In this document: positions 1 to 11,400 of the stretch, one piece after another | Layout: the number at the start of each line of letters is the position of its first letter | How positions within the stretch are numbered: the first letter of the stretch is position 1 | Assembly: GCF_028768465.1 (NCBI RefSeq) | Contig: NZ_CP118225.1 | Span: 1,345,001 to 1,409,000, forward strand | DNA: 64,000 bases | Direction of reading: 5' to 3' | Source: Rhodopirellula sp. P2 | GTDB lineage: Bacteria; Planctomycetota; Planctomycetia; Pirellulales; Pirellulaceae | The notes under the pieces: model-generated | What the model was told of the DNA's origin: nothing | Database searches by the model: none | What the model saw: the letters and a program-made list of their open reading frames with translations, nothing else | Made by a program: the position numbers and the translations under genes

Positions 1-29
1 CGGAGGCACGAGGCTTGGAAACGTTGGGT

Positions 30-779
30 TCAGAACCAGCCCATCAATCGCATCGCGGCAATCGCGGTGAATCCGAGAAGAATCGCGTTGAACCAAGTTT
101 GAGAAACTCGGGTGACCAGCCATTTTCCCGACAAGATTCCGAGTGGGATCATCGGAGCCAGTGCGGCGCCCACCAACAATGTATCGGGTGTGATGAGACC
201 CAGGTTGTAGCTCAACGGAAGCTTCAGGATGTTTAACACCAGAAACAACCAAGCGCTGGTGCCGATCAGTTCCCATTTCGGCAAGCTGACCGCCAGAAGA
301 TAGAGTGCAACCACTGGCCCTGCGGCATTGGCCAACATCGTTGTTAGACCTGCAAGCAGGCCAAGGAACACTGAGAACCAAACTTGGTGGGGGAATTTTT
401 CAAACAACTTGGGGCGGAGCAAGCGAGCGGCTTGCACAGCGGCGAGTGCGAGAATGATGCCGCCAACGAGTGTTTTGAAGTGCTCGGGATCGAGGCGGTC
501 CATCATCGCCCAACCAATCACGATTCCGACCAACGTCGGCGGAAGCAATCGACGGACATGGGACCAATCCGCTTTGCGGCCGAAAAAGCCAATGGCGCAG
601 AGGTCCCCGACGACCAGCATCGGGAGAAGCACGCCAGTGGATTCCAGCGCCCCAAACACAAAGGCGAAGAGGACCACATGCAACATGCTGATGCCAGGGA
701 ACCCTGATTTCGAGAAGCCAATGCCAGTGGCGCCCACAGCCAACAGTGCAATTTGGTCGGGGGTGAGCGATGAAAGCAT
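30..779 (-). CDS. TauE/SafE family membrane permease
   Basis: The 249-residue protein is almost entirely hydrophobic, with roughly seven to eight predicted membrane segments. It carries the glycine-rich N-terminal repeat (AVGATGIGFSKSGFPG) and a second related half (LLAGLTTMLANAAGPVVALY), which is the two-repeat layout of the TauE/SafE (DUF81) family. Members export or import sulfite, sulfoacetate or related organic anions across the inner membrane; the substrate here cannot be read from sequence. The length is normal for the family and the start is the first ATG. I see no clear Shine-Dalgarno. It is transcribed away from the exported hydrolase genes that follow and stands alone in this window. 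Confidence 0.85.
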   Translation of the reverse strand: MLSSLTPDQIALLAVGATGIGFSKSGFPGISMLHVVLFAFVFGALESTGVLLPMLVVGDLCAIGFFGRKADWSHVRRLLPPTLVGIVIGWAMMDRLDPEHFKTLVGGIILALAAVQAARLLRPKLFEKFPHQVWFSVFLGLLAGLTTMLANAAGPVVALYLLAVSLPKWELIGTSAWLFLVLNILKLPLSYNLGLITPDTLLVGAALAPMIPLGILSGKWLVTRVSQTWFNAILLGFTAIAAMRLMGWF

Positions 780-920
780 TGAATTTTGTGTGAGTCACGG
801 GTGTCAGGAAGCAATGGGTGAGATCGGGAGTATCTACAATGATTCAGGGTTCACGAACCCCACCCCGCCGGCCGAACATGGCCCCTCCCTCAAAATCCCG
901 CCTTCATCACAGGAAGAACC

Positions 921-2519
921 ATGGCCAGATACTTGGCTGTTTCCGGACGTTCGATTTGGTTTGATCGGCAGCTGCCGTTTTGCTTGATCATTGGGATCCT
1001 CGTCAGTGCTTCGATGGTTGGCGGGCAGGAACCGACGCCGAGCAATTCCACGGTCGAAGCCGCTTCGGAGTCGGATTTGTTGATCGGCAGTGCTCAGCGA
1101 GAGATCACGCCGCCGACTGGGTTCCCGATGTCAGGCTATTTTCATGAGCGACTGGCCACGGAAACACGTGACCCACTGTTTGCGAAAGCGATGGTTTTTG
1201 AACAAGGCGACACAGTGGTGGTCTGGGTGGTCTGTGATTTGGTCGGCATCACCCGCGATTTGTACGAAGAGGTGATACGGAGATCCGAATCTTTGCACGG
1301 GATCCCGGCTAAAAACCACCTCGTTTCAGCGACACATTCGCACACCGCTCCGGATTATCGAGCCCACCTGGTTCGTCATCTTCGTGGTGAATTGAAAGAA
1401 GAGTCTCCCTACGCAGAAAAGCTGGTCAACGGAATTGTGGGGGCAATCGGTGACGCCATCTCGAGCAAACGTTCGGCCAAAATCTTGGCGGGCAACGCGA
1501 TTCAGTCGGTTCCGGTTTCCTTCAATCGACGCTCGGTCATGAAAGACGGCAGCATTCTGACGTGGCAACGTGAATCCAACCCAGAGCGAATTCGCTCCGC
1601 CGGCCCGATCGATGACCAGTTGGGCGTGATCGCGGTGCTCGATTCCGAAACCAATCAACCGTTCACGATTTGCAGCAGTTACGCGTTGCATTTGGACACC
1701 GTCGGGGGGACTCGTTGGAGTGCGGACTACCCGGCTTTGATGCAGCGAGCGGTGGCTGAAAATTTTGGTGACGATGTGCTTTCGATCTTTGGTGCCGGCA
1801 CGTGTGGCGACATCAACCACGCCGACCCGTCCCGTCAGGAACGCAATTCCTGCGAATTCATTGGGCATTCTCTGGGCGAGACTTTGGTGAAGGAGGCTCG
1901 TTCGATGTTGGAGGGTTCAATCAAAACATCGCCCAGCCCGAAATCGCGATTAAAATATCGCCAGGCGGTGGTGCCGTTGCCGCTGCAAACATTGACTGAA
2001 CAGCAGATTGATCGAGCGAAAGCGTTGATTCCTCTTGCCCGTGGGGGCGAAAAGGTGGCGTTTGAAGATCTCGTCGCAGCCAACCGAGATGCTCAGCTGG
2101 ATCGCCTGACCAACAATCCTTCGTGGATCGACGGCGATGATCCGGCGAATGTTTCTCCAATGATTGCCTGGCAAGGCATCGGGGATCATTTGCCAGTTGA
2201 GGTCGCGACCATCACTTTGGGGGATGAATTGGCGATCGTCTTCCTGCCCGGGGAGGTTTTTGTTGACCTGGGATTGGCGATCAAACGACATTCGCCTTTT
2301 GAAACAACGCTGGTGATTGAATTGTCCAACTGCGTCGAAACCGCCTATTTGCCGACGCATGCGGCGTATGCCCAGGGCAGCTACGAGGTCATCAATTCAC
2401 GAACGCAGCCTGGGTCAGGTGAAAAATTGGTTTCCGCGGCACTCACCCTGCTTCGCAGCGCAGCCTCCGATGACACTCCCACGAAATACGAACTCCATTC
2501 CGAACTGACTTCTCGATGA
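921..2519 (+). CDS. Exported neutral/alkaline ceramidase-like hydrolase
   Basis: The 532-residue protein has an N-terminal hydrophobic segment (about residues 18-36) ending near Gly-Gly-Gln, so it is probably exported. From about residue 52 it follows the N-terminal domain of neutral/alkaline non-lysosomal ceramidases: the GSAQREITPP start, MSGY, and SATHSHTAPD with the paired histidines H139 and H141 expected to bind zinc. A later AGTCGDINHADP segment also fits. The family hydrolyses amide bonds of ceramides, but planctomycete members are rarely characterised, so lipid amidase is inference. ATG 921 follows an AGGAAG ribosome site. The stop overlaps the next start (ATGA), so the two genes are translationally coupled. 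Confidence 0.75.
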   Translation: MARYLAVSGRSIWFDRQLPFCLIIGILVSASMVGGQEPTPSNSTVEAASESDLLIGSAQREITPPTGFPMSGYFHERLATETRDPLFAKAMVFEQGDTVVVWVVCDLVGITRDLYEEVIRRSESLHGIPAKNHLVSATHSHTAPDYRAHLVRHLRGELKEESPYAEKLVNGIVGAIGDAISSKRSAKILAGNAIQSVPVSFNRRSVMKDGSILTWQRESNPERIRSAGPIDDQLGVIAVLDSETNQPFTICSSYALHLDTVGGTRWSADYPALMQRAVAENFGDDVLSIFGAGTCGDINHADPSRQERNSCEFIGHSLGETLVKEARSMLEGSIKTSPSPKSRLKYRQAVVPLPLQTLTEQQIDRAKALIPLARGGEKVAFEDLVAANRDAQLDRLTNNPSWIDGDDPANVSPMIAWQGIGDHLPVEVATITLGDELAIVFLPGEVFVDLGLAIKRHSPFETTLVIELSNCVETAYLPTHAAYAQGSYEVINSRTQPGSGEKLVSAALTLLRSAASDDTPTKYELHSELTSR

Positions 2520-5500
2520 TTCTAACTTTGAAGATTTTCCCTATGCGAATGCGTCTGCCAGTTCTGAACTCTCTGGCCGGATTGAGTCTGGTTTTGGGGT
2601 GTGCGATTGGATTTGGATCTGTTTCCGCCCAAGAGCCCGCAGCCGGTGATCCGGACCTTGAATTGCAAGGCGAGTACATCGCGGATGAGATTGGAGTCCA
2701 GGTCGTTGCGATCGGGGACGGTGAGTTTGACGTTGTGATTTACGAAGGTGGCTTGCCCGGAGCTGGTGCCAAGCCTTCGCCACGAAAAATCGAAGCCGAT
2801 GAAGACGTCCTGTTGGGGTTGGTGGATTCGATGAATCTTCGACGGGTCGAACGGGTCAGCAGCACGATGGGCCGGTCCGCTCCCGCGAAAGCCACGGTCC
2901 TGTTCGATGGAACCGAAGAAGCGGCGGACGCGAACTGGGAAAATGGACGCGTCAGTCCCGAAGGTTGGTTGATGCAGGGGACAACGACGAAGCAGAAATT
3001 TCAGGACTACACGCTGCACTTGGAATTTCGGACGCCTTTCATGCCCAAGGCAACGGGGCAAAAGCGGGGCAACAGTGGCATCTATCACCAGGCTCGCTAC
3101 GAAACCCAGGTGCTGGATTCGTTCGGTTCAGAGGGTCTCGACAACGAATGCGGTGCGATTTACACGGTCAGTGGTCCTGCGGTCAACGTTTGCTACCCAC
3201 CGATGCAGTGGCAGACCTACGACGTCGACTTCACCGCGGCACGATTTGATGACGCTGGGAAAAAGGTCGCCGATGCTCGGATGACAGTTCGTCTGAATGG
3301 AGTCATTGTGCAGAACAATGTGGCAGTGCCTGACGCGACTCGGGCTGCGAAATTGAAAGAAGGTCCGGAGCCTGGTCCGATTTACCTGCAGGATCATGGT
3401 GACGAAGTTCGCTTCCGAAACATTTGGGTTTTGCCACGGGATGCGGATCGTGAAGCCAAGCGTCCGATTGTCTCGGGGTTTGAGCGTTTCGTCGGCACCA
3501 ATGCGTTGTCGATGGCCGATGCTGGCGAAGTTTTGATTGACAACTTGGCCTGCGGATCATGTCACAAAGCAGGAACATCGATGTTGCCCTCGCAGGGCGG
3601 TCCCGATTTGTCGCAAGTCTTTGGGCGTGTTCGCGCCGATGCCATCGTCGAGATGATCGCCGATCCCCACACCACCAAGCGCGGGACGACGATGCCCGAC
3701 CCTTGGCCAGGAATGGAGGCAGCGGAGCGACGGGAACGGGCGAAAGAAATCGCAAGCTATCTGCATTCCATCAACGATCAACCACTCGAAGATCGAATCG
3801 TCAGTGCCAAGCTCGCTGATCGTGGTGAAAAGCTGTATCAAAAAGTGGGTTGTGCCGCCTGTCACTCGGCCGATCCCGCCAGTCCCAGCCCGATGTCGGT
3901 TCCGCTGGGCAAACCACATCGCAAATACACATTGCCGTCTTTGACGAAGTTTTTGAAGACTTGCAATCAACTTCGTCCAGGACTGCGGATGCCTGCGATG
4001 GTTGGCACCGACGAAGAAATCATGGCGGTCGCGGCTTACCTGACTCGTGAAGTCACTGTGGGCAAAACCGCGGATGCATTCACCAGAAAGGTGTACCACG
4101 GTTCCTGGAAGCAACTGCCAAAGTTCGATTCACTGAAACCGGTCTCTGAAGATCAGGTCAGTGGGCTGATTTTCGACGACCTGAAACGAAGAAACAATTT
4201 CGCGGTGGTCTACGAAACCGATTTGCATGTGAATTCAGAGACCAAGTTGACGTTCCACTTGGCCAGCGACGACGGAAGTGCGCTCGAAATTGACGGGCAT
4301 CGATTGGAAAACGATGGGATCCACCCCCACAAATCGGTCCAAGCAGAATACGAACTGAAGGCCGGCGTCTATCCCGTCCGCGTGGAGTACTTTGATGGTG
4401 GAGGGGAAACGTCCCTGAGTCTTGAAGTGGAAAGCGACTCCTTTGCTCGCGATGACATTGCTTATTGGGTCAGCAACACGGTGGGTGGAAAGCCACTGGA
4501 TTTGTTGCCCAGCGAATTTGTTGCGGACTCGTCCTTGATTGAGAAAGGAAAGCAGCAGTTCTATTCCATCGGATGTGCCAATTGTCACTCGGTGGGCGCG
4601 GACCAGGCTTCCGCTTTGCAAACGGTTCAAGCACCCGCGTTGGATCAGGCGGGCGAGGGAAAGGGGTGTTTGGCAGAGGACGTGTCGGCACCTGCAGTCA
4701 ACTTTGCGTTGGGGGCAACTCAGGTTTCTGCCATCGAATCGGCGCTCAAACGTCGGCGTTCGGGGCAACGTCCCAAGGTGACCGATGCACGTCGTGTTCA
4801 TATGACGATGCTGGGATTGAATTGCTACGCCTGTCACCAGCGCGATGGTATCGGCGGCCCCGAATTGTCACGCGACGAGTCGTTTGTTTCGACGGTTCCC
4901 GAGATGGGACTGGAGGGCCGTTTGCCACCGCAATTAACGGGTGTTGGCGATAAACTGACTCCGCAAACGATCACCGATGTGCTGAATCACGGTGCCAACC
5001 TTCGCAGCTACATGGGCACGCGAATGCCGGCGTTCGCGTACGAACCGCTGCGAGACTGGCATGCCGCGGTTGGTCGTTTGGACATGAATCCGACGGTCGA
5101 AGAAGCGGACACCACCGCCAACGAATCAACGATTGTTTCCAACGGCCGCCAGCTATGTGGCAACGATGGATTGGCGTGCATCAAGTGTCACAGCTTCGGT
5201 GGAGACACCGGGGGTGGATTGGGAGCCATTGACTTGCTGACCATGCCCAAACGACTTCGATATGAATGGTTCCAACGCTATTTGCAGAACCCGACTTTGT
5301 ACCGACCCGGCACTCGAATGCCGAACAGCTTTGTGGATGGCAAGTCCGCGATCACCACGATTGAAGAGGGCGACCCGGTGAACCAAACCGATGCGATTTG
5401 GAAGTACCTGTCGCTTGGCGACAAAGCCAAGGAACCGGTGGGGCTGAAACAGAACGCGATTGTGTTGCAGCCGACTGAGCAGTCACTGCGGATCTACCGC

Positions 5501-6142
5501 AACTTCTTCACCGGAGTCAGTGCGCGTGGGATTGGGATCGCCTTCCCGAACAAAACCAACTTGATTTGGGATGCCGAGCAAATGACTTTGTCTCGGGTTT
5601 GGAAGAACGGCTTCTTCGATGCATCGATGCACTGGCGTGGTCGTGGGCAAGGTCGCCAGGAACCGCTCGGTGATGCGGTTTCGATTCTCGAGGGCCAGTC
5701 CACTTTGGCGTTGCTTTCAAGTCTCGATGCCGCCTGGCCGGAGAAATCCGCGAGAGCTCGTGATTTCCGGTTCGGTGGTTACCAGCTGAACGATGGTCAA
5801 ACGATCGCCATCGGATTTTCTCGAGGTGACCTGAAAGTCGAAGACACCATTTCGTCGCAAACGTCAGCGGATCAGGCGACCCCGCCTCAGCTGAGTCGAA
5901 CCTTGACGATTTCGGTTCCCGCTTCGAACGACAGCGAACAATGGGTGTGGCAACCGACCAACCAACCCATGGAGGTCACGGCTGAAACCGACGGCACACA
6001 AACATTCCGTGTCAACAATCAAGCGAGTTTGCAGATCCAGGGCATTCGGCTTGAGAAAGTGACGGTGGATGGCAAGCCGATTTGGCGTGCCGTCTTGCCT
6101 GCCGGAGAGACACGGACAATTCATCAAACAATTGCTTGGTGA
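2516..6142 (+). CDS. Giant exported DUF1080 / multihaem cytochrome c / PA14 protein
   Basis: This 1208-residue protein begins with a signal peptide; ATG 2516 overlaps the previous stop, and ATG 2543 is an equally good start just before the basic/hydrophobic leader. Domains in order: a DUF1080 (3-keto-disaccharide hydrolase, concanavalin-like) domain at about 115-325; cytochrome c-like segments with CxxCH haem motifs at about Cys346 and Cys446; a PA14-like sugar-binding domain at about 530-650; then three more CxxCH motifs near Cys687, Cys770 and Cys888; and a C-terminal beta-rich region. Five haem sites plus a glycan-binding and a glycan-cleaving fold suggest a periplasmic redox enzyme acting on sugars or another polymer. 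That role is inference. It is coupled to the ceramidase-like gene and followed by a beta-propeller gene. Confidence 0.8.
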   Translation: MILTLKIFPMRMRLPVLNSLAGLSLVLGCAIGFGSVSAQEPAAGDPDLELQGEYIADEIGVQVVAIGDGEFDVVIYEGGLPGAGAKPSPRKIEADEDVLLGLVDSMNLRRVERVSSTMGRSAPAKATVLFDGTEEAADANWENGRVSPEGWLMQGTTTKQKFQDYTLHLEFRTPFMPKATGQKRGNSGIYHQARYETQVLDSFGSEGLDNECGAIYTVSGPAVNVCYPPMQWQTYDVDFTAARFDDAGKKVADARMTVRLNGVIVQNNVAVPDATRAAKLKEGPEPGPIYLQDHGDEVRFRNIWVLPRDADREAKRPIVSGFERFVGTNALSMADAGEVLIDNLACGSCHKAGTSMLPSQGGPDLSQVFGRVRADAIVEMIADPHTTKRGTTMPDPWPGMEAAERRERAKEIASYLHSINDQPLEDRIVSAKLADRGEKLYQKVGCAACHSADPASPSPMSVPLGKPHRKYTLPSLTKFLKTCNQLRPGLRMPAMVGTDEEIMAVAAYLTREVTVGKTADAFTRKVYHGSWKQLPKFDSLKPVSEDQVSGLIFDDLKRRNNFAVVYETDLHVNSETKLTFHLASDDGSALEIDGHRLENDGIHPHKSVQAEYELKAGVYPVRVEYFDGGGETSLSLEVESDSFARDDIAYWVSNTVGGKPLDLLPSEFVADSSLIEKGKQQFYSIGCANCHSVGADQASALQTVQAPALDQAGEGKGCLAEDVSAPAVNFALGATQVSAIESALKRRRSGQRPKVTDARRVHMTMLGLNCYACHQRDGIGGPELSRDESFVSTVPEMGLEGRLPPQLTGVGDKLTPQTITDVLNHGANLRSYMGTRMPAFAYEPLRDWHAAVGRLDMNPTVEEADTTANESTIVSNGRQLCGNDGLACIKCHSFGGDTGGGLGAIDLLTMPKRLRYEWFQRYLQNPTLYRPGTRMPNSFVDGKSAITTIEEGDPVNQTDAIWKYLSLGDKAKEPVGLKQNAIVLQPTEQSLRIYRNFFTGVSARGIGIAFPNKTNLIWDAEQMTLSRVWKNGFFDASMHWRGRGQGRQEPLGDAVSILEGQSTLALLSSLDAAWPEKSARARDFRFGGYQLNDGQTIAIGFSRGDLKVEDTISSQTSADQATPPQLSRTLTISVPASNDSEQWVWQPTNQPMEVTAETDGTQTFRVNNQASLQIQGIRLEKVTVDGKPIWRAVLPAGETRTIHQTIAW

Positions 6143-6207
6143 CGTCCATCCGACGCGTTGCTTTGAATTGACACATTTGCCACCGAACTTTTTTGATAAC
6201 CAGAACG

Positions 6208-7686
6208 ATGAACTTCATGCGAATTCGACCTTTGGCCAGCTTGGCCTTGCTGCTGAGTTTCGTCTCAGCGATCCATGCTGAGCAGCCCAAAGAAAGCGAT
6301 TACTACACGATCACGACCTTCGAAACTCCGGAGGGCGAGGTCATCGAAGCGTGTGGCTTTGAATGGATGGAAGACGGTCGACTGGCGGTGTGTTCGCGCC
6401 GTGGTGACATCTTCATGATCGAAAATCCGCTCGCCAAAAAAGTGACGGCGGATCAGTTCAGTGTGTTTGCTCGCGGGTTGCACGAACCACTTAGCTTGAC
6501 CGAACAAGACGGTTGGTTGATCGCGACCCAGCGGCCTGAGATCACACGGCTGAAGGACACCGATGGCGATGGTGCCGCGGATGTTTTTCAAACGCATGCC
6601 GATGGATGGGGCGTGTCGGGTGATTACCACGAATACGCGTTTGGGTCGAAGTTGAATGCCAACGGCGACATGCTGATCACGCTGTGTTTGACCGGGTCTT
6701 TCAGCAGCCAGGTCCCGTTTCGTGGGTGGGCGATGAAGGTCACTTCGGACGGGCAAACCATTCCGTATTCCAGCGGCGTTCGTTCGCCCGGCGGAATGGG
6801 GACCGATTCCAAGGGCAATGTCTTCTACACCGACAACCAAGGACCATGGAACGGAACATGTGGTCTGAAAATGCTGCAGGAAGGCAAGTTCATGGGCCAT
6901 CCCGGTGGATGGGATTGGTATGACGACGCACCGAACATGGGCAAGCGTCCGCAAGAACCTGAGAGCGGCAGTCGCATCTTGACCGAAGCGGCCAAGATCC
7001 CGGAACTGGTGCCGACCGTGGTCATGTTCCCTTACGACAAAATGGGAAAGAGTGCGTCGGGAATCGTTTGTGATCAGTCGGGCGGCAAGTTCGGTCCGTT
7101 TGAAAATCAACTGTTCGTCAGTGATCAATCGCAGAGCACGGTCATGCGAGTCGACTTGGAAGAGGTGGATGGCGTTTGGCAGGGTGTTTGTTTCCCTTTC
7201 CGACGAGGCTTTGCCTCAGGCAATGTCGGGATGGAAATGGCGCCCAATGGATCGATGTTTGTTGGCGGAACCAACCGTGGTTGGGGATCAACGGGCCCTC
7301 GTCCTTTCGCAATCGAGCGATTGGATTGGACCGGGAAAGTCGCGTTTGAAATCAAGCACATGAAATCAACGTCCGACGGTTTTGATTTGGAATTCACTCA
7401 GCCGGTGGATGCCGCGACGGCGACTGATTTGGCAGGCTATGAGATCGAGACTTACACGTACGAGTACCGTTCGCAGTACGGCAGTCCGGAAGTGGATCCG
7501 ACCAAGCCCACGATCACATCGGCAACTGTTTCGGAGGACGGGATGCACGTGCGATTGGTGATCGACGGATTGCAACTCGGTCATGTTCATGAGCTTCATT
7601 CCAACGGCGTCCGCAACCAAGACGGCAATCCTTTGCTGCATCCTCAGGCGTACTACACGCTGAATAAGATCAACGAGGCGAACTGA
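6208..7686 (+). CDS. Exported beta-propeller protein, glucose/sorbosone dehydrogenase-like
   Basis: About 492 residues with a signal peptide ([16 protein letters not shown]). The body has repeated blade-like stretches such as [34 protein letters not shown] and [20 protein letters not shown], typical of the planctomycete membrane-bound dehydrogenase / sorbosone dehydrogenase-like propellers often found beside cytochrome c domains. The C-terminal 110 residues form an Ig-like or Big-type domain ([30 protein letters not shown]). A TTG in frame lies upstream at 6193, but ATG 6208 or 6217 sits directly before the signal peptide. It follows the giant cytochrome by 65 bases and probably passes electrons to it; that is inference. 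Substrate unknown. Confidence 0.72.
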   Translation: MNFMRIRPLASLALLLSFVSAIHAEQPKESDYYTITTFETPEGEVIEACGFEWMEDGRLAVCSRRGDIFMIENPLAKKVTADQFSVFARGLHEPLSLTEQDGWLIATQRPEITRLKDTDGDGAADVFQTHADGWGVSGDYHEYAFGSKLNANGDMLITLCLTGSFSSQVPFRGWAMKVTSDGQTIPYSSGVRSPGGMGTDSKGNVFYTDNQGPWNGTCGLKMLQEGKFMGHPGGWDWYDDAPNMGKRPQEPESGSRILTEAAKIPELVPTVVMFPYDKMGKSASGIVCDQSGGKFGPFENQLFVSDQSQSTVMRVDLEEVDGVWQGVCFPFRRGFASGNVGMEMAPNGSMFVGGTNRGWGSTGPRPFAIERLDWTGKVAFEIKHMKSTSDGFDLEFTQPVDAATATDLAGYEIETYTYEYRSQYGSPEVDPTKPTITSATVSEDGMHVRLVIDGLQLGHVHELHSNGVRNQDGNPLLHPQAYYTLNKINEAN

Positions 7687-7711
7687 CTCAAGGCAATGAG
7701 TTGCCGCCGGT

Positions 7712-8341
7712 TTATTCCGGTAGCTCCGCCATGCGTTTGCGAAGTCGGCGAAGCACACGGGACTTCGCTTGGTAAACGCTGGCGACGGAAAGGCCCAATT
7801 TGTCTGCAACCGTTGACGCAGGTTGCTGGTCAACGGTGGTGGCCCAGAACGCTTGCCAAGTCGCGATTTCAAATTCAGATTCGACCGATGTCATGACTTG
7901 TCGGATCAAAGGGCTTTCGATCGACGCGGGGCAAATGGTGGAATCCAGCGTATCGGCGATTTCCTGCTCACCGATTTGATGCAATTGATCGAGCGCTTCG
8001 CTGCCCCCGATCGCTCGTCCATCAGCCTCAGCGAGTTTGTTGAGTCTTCGAAAGTGATCACGAACGCGATTGCGTGTGATCGTGGCCAACCAAGATCGAA
8101 AACTGCCTTCGCGTTTCTTTCTTTGGAAGTCGCCAATGCCTCGGGCCACGGATGCAAAGACTTCTTGCACTACATCGGGTGCATCGGACGCGGGAATTCC
8201 TGAGGTCCGACACCAGCGGTAGACAATCGGGCCGAAGGTGCCAACCAAACGGCTCCAGCTTTCGGCATCCATCTGTTTGACGCCGGAAATCAGCATCGAT
8301 GACAGGGTGGGATGTTCGTTCGAGGGCGACATGTGGCTCAT
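7712..8341 (-). CDS. ECF RNA polymerase sigma factor (planctomycete type)
   Basis: The 209-residue protein has sigma-70 region 2 (YRWCRTSGIPASDAPDVVQEVF, then SFRSWLATITRNRVRDHFRR) and a region-4 helix-turn-helix near the C-terminus (VADKLGLSVASVYQAKSRVLRRLRKRM). This matches the Rhodopirellula-type ECF families often paired with membrane Ser/Thr kinases. The open frame runs on upstream to 8818, but that extension lies inside the divergent kinase gene. The start was therefore set at ATG 8341; ATG 8332 is the alternative. The 80-base gap to the kinase start at 8422 is a divergent promoter region. The linkage suggests that the kinase protein controls this sigma factor, perhaps by phosphorylation or through its zinc-finger domain. 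Confidence 0.88.
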   Translation of the reverse strand: MSHMSPSNEHPTLSSMLISGVKQMDAESWSRLVGTFGPIVYRWCRTSGIPASDAPDVVQEVFASVARGIGDFQRKKREGSFRSWLATITRNRVRDHFRRLNKLAEADGRAIGGSEALDQLHQIGEQEIADTLDSTICPASIESPLIRQVMTSVESEFEIATWQAFWATTVDQQPASTVADKLGLSVASVYQAKSRVLRRLRKRMAELPE

Positions 8342-8421
8342 GAAAAAGATTTTATCAGCAAATGGTGTCAGACGCCCGCGTTCATCCTGGTGCGTTACCC
8401 TAACTATCCCGGAGGACACCC

Positions 8422-11400
8422 ATGATGACCGCAACTGAATGCCCGTCGATCGAACGATTGAAGGATTTGACGCTGGGCCGATTGGCCGAAGAAGACAGCG
8501 ACTCGATGCTGGACCACCTTCGCGATTGCGAAGTTTGCCAATCCGAATTGGAAACGATCGGCGATGGCGAGGACTCTTTGATCCAAGCCATTCGATCGCC
8601 CGATGATGCGCCGGAATTGGCTCACGAGCCGCAGTGCGACTTGGCCGTGATCGCTGCTTTGGGTGCGATCGGACTTGGACAGCAACCGCCCACTGTCTCG
8701 GAAATGCCGGGTTTTCCAGTCTCGATTGGTGAATATGAAATCGTTCGTCCGTTGGGCCGCGGTGGAATGGGCAATGTTTATTTGACTCGTCATACCAAGT
8801 TAGGCCGCCTGGTCGCACTCAAGGTCTTGGCCGGGCATCGTCTCGCAGACGCCAAAATGAAGGAGCGGTTTGAGGCTGAGATGCGGGCCGTGGGACAGTT
8901 GAGTCACCCTGGGATCGTCACGGCCCATGACGCACGTGAAATCGATGGCACAGCGGTTTTGATCACTGAATTCATTGACGGAATGGATCTGGCTCAGTTG
9001 GTTTCGCGAACCGGGCCGATCGAGATTGCGGACGCTTGTGATTTGATTCGCCAAGTGGCCGTCGCACTGCAATACACCAGCGACCAAGGTTTCGTTCACC
9101 GCGACGTCAAACCATCCAACATCATGTTGAGTCATTCTGGCGAGGTGAAGTTGCTGGATCTGGGGTTGGCTCGTTTGCAGGAACCTCGTCTCGAAACATC
9201 AGGTTTGACCGGCACCGGACAAGCGATGGGGACGGCGGATTACATCGCACCGGAACAGGTCACGGACAGTCGCACCGTCGACGTTCGCGCTGACATTTAT
9301 TCGCTTGGTTGCACATTGTTCAAGCTGTTGACCGGGCATGCCCCGTTTGCTGGGCCGCAATTCGCGACCGCGTTTGCCAAAATGACGGCTCATGTTTCCT
9401 CGCAACCACCGATGCTCAGCGATTTCTTGCCCGATGCACCCGCTGGGTTGGTCAAGTTGGTTGCATCGATGTTGGACAAAGACCCAACATCGCGACCACA
9501 AACGCCGATGCAGGTCGCTGAAAAGCTGAAGCCATTTGTGAGCGACGCCAATCTGTCTGGATTGATCGCTCGAGCCGAAACTGCCTCGGCTGAGCGTGCA
9601 CCCGCCAGCCATCCAGAAACCAAGGTTTCGTCCCAAACACAAAGGTGGTGGAGACGAACGGTACCCCTCACCGCGGCGATCGCTGCAGGATTCTTTGGGT
9701 TGTTCATTGGATTGATGAGTGGTGTATTGATCCGCATCAAGCTGCCCGATGGTTCGGTTCTGACCATGAACGCACCAGATGGAAGCGAAGTCAGCGTCAT
9801 TGCCGACGTATCACCCGATCCACCTCCGGAAACCACCGCGTTGCCCGCCGTTGCCGCTTTCGCAGACCAACGCAAAGAAGCGTTCCTGAGGTTCGCAATC
9901 TTGGCAACCGAAGAAGAAATGCGGGAGTACGGCTCGAAATATGAAGGTCTTCCTCAGGAGTTCGCTGTCACGCGAGATGGGTTTCGATGGTATGCGGCTG
10001 ATCTGGATGCGGACCTTTCTTCGCCGCTGCACATGAACGGGCAAACATTGCATTTGGTCCGTGAGGCTGGTTCGCTGGCAATCGATCAAGACAAGCTCCG
10101 CGAACAGATCGAAATGGCTCAAGCAAAGGGCAATGAGCAAATCGAGCTTCGACTGAGCGAGGCTGCTGGGAAGTCGCTGCGTGAACTCACACGCAACAAC
10201 ATGCAACGAAGGTTGGCGATCATCGTCAACGGGAAGATCCGAATGGCACCGACGATCATGGCGGAAGTTGGCCGTGACATTGCGATCACAGGTCGGTTCA
10301 CAAAAGAAGAAGTCAGCTTCTTGATGAATGCTCTGGACAGCGGATTGGTTGCACCGCTTTCAAAACGAGAGAAAGCAACGCAAGCGAAAACAGATCTTGA
10401 GCGACTTCAGGGTGTTTGGCGACTTTCTGGCCGATCAGATGCCACGCTGCTTGCGTTTGATGGTCGGGACTTTTACGTGGTTGAAGATGTGTCAATTCGA
10501 ATGGCGGGGCATATTGCCGCGAGGACTTCCGGCAATGGTAATTTGAGAGAAATTCTTTTTACGAACCTGATCCCGAAGAAGTCTGCTCCGCAGTTGTTGG
10601 TATGCCGTTTTCTCATTGGTGATCGATTGGAGTTCGAGTCAAAACGCTCAGTTTCGGCAAATTCGAATGTTCTGGGACTCGATGCGGGCAAGGGGGCCTT
10701 CATCGTTGAGCGACTGGGTGATTTTCCAACTGACCTCGATGAAGTTGTCTCTTTGTCTCGCCGGTTTAGGTCCGTGCTACAGCGGCAACAATCTCAGGAG
10801 AGAGGTTCTTATTCCCTGGGAGATGCCCTTTCTCCCGTGGGTTTGCTCATGACTGCAAAGACGATGGGGATGGAAGCTGTTGTCAAAGAGGTTAGCACTG
10901 AACGCGATGTCCAGTCCACCAATCAGTTGAAGCAAATAGGGATCGCCTTTCACAACTTTGCGTCGGCTTATCGAAAGTTTCCTGCCTCGGCATCGATGGC
11001 GAGAGAGGGAGCGATTGGAATCAACGACCAATCCGAGCTGAAGCCGTTTTCTTGGCGAGTGGCGATTCTGCCTTTCATTGAGCAACAGGAGCTGTTCGAG
11101 CAGTATCGGTTTGACGAACCGTGGGACAGTGAAGCGAACTCGAAGTTGCTGGCGAAGATGCCTTCCATCTATCGACGTCCCGATGCGCCGATGGATCAAC
11201 CCGTTTGGCACGCCAACTATCAAGGCATCGCCGATGGTGCCAGTGCATTGGGCATCGACGATGGTGTCAAATTCAAGGACATCCGAGACGGGACGTCCAA
11301 CACGTTGCTGATTTTGGAAACGAAATCGTCAGTTCCTTGGACGAAGCCGCAAGATCTCAGTGAGTTGCCAGAGTTTGCTGATGATGCCGTACTTCGGTAT

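Noticed and set aside
8342-8818. N-terminal extension of the sigma-factor frame
   Set aside because: Lies inside the well-supported kinase gene and lacks sigma-factor features.
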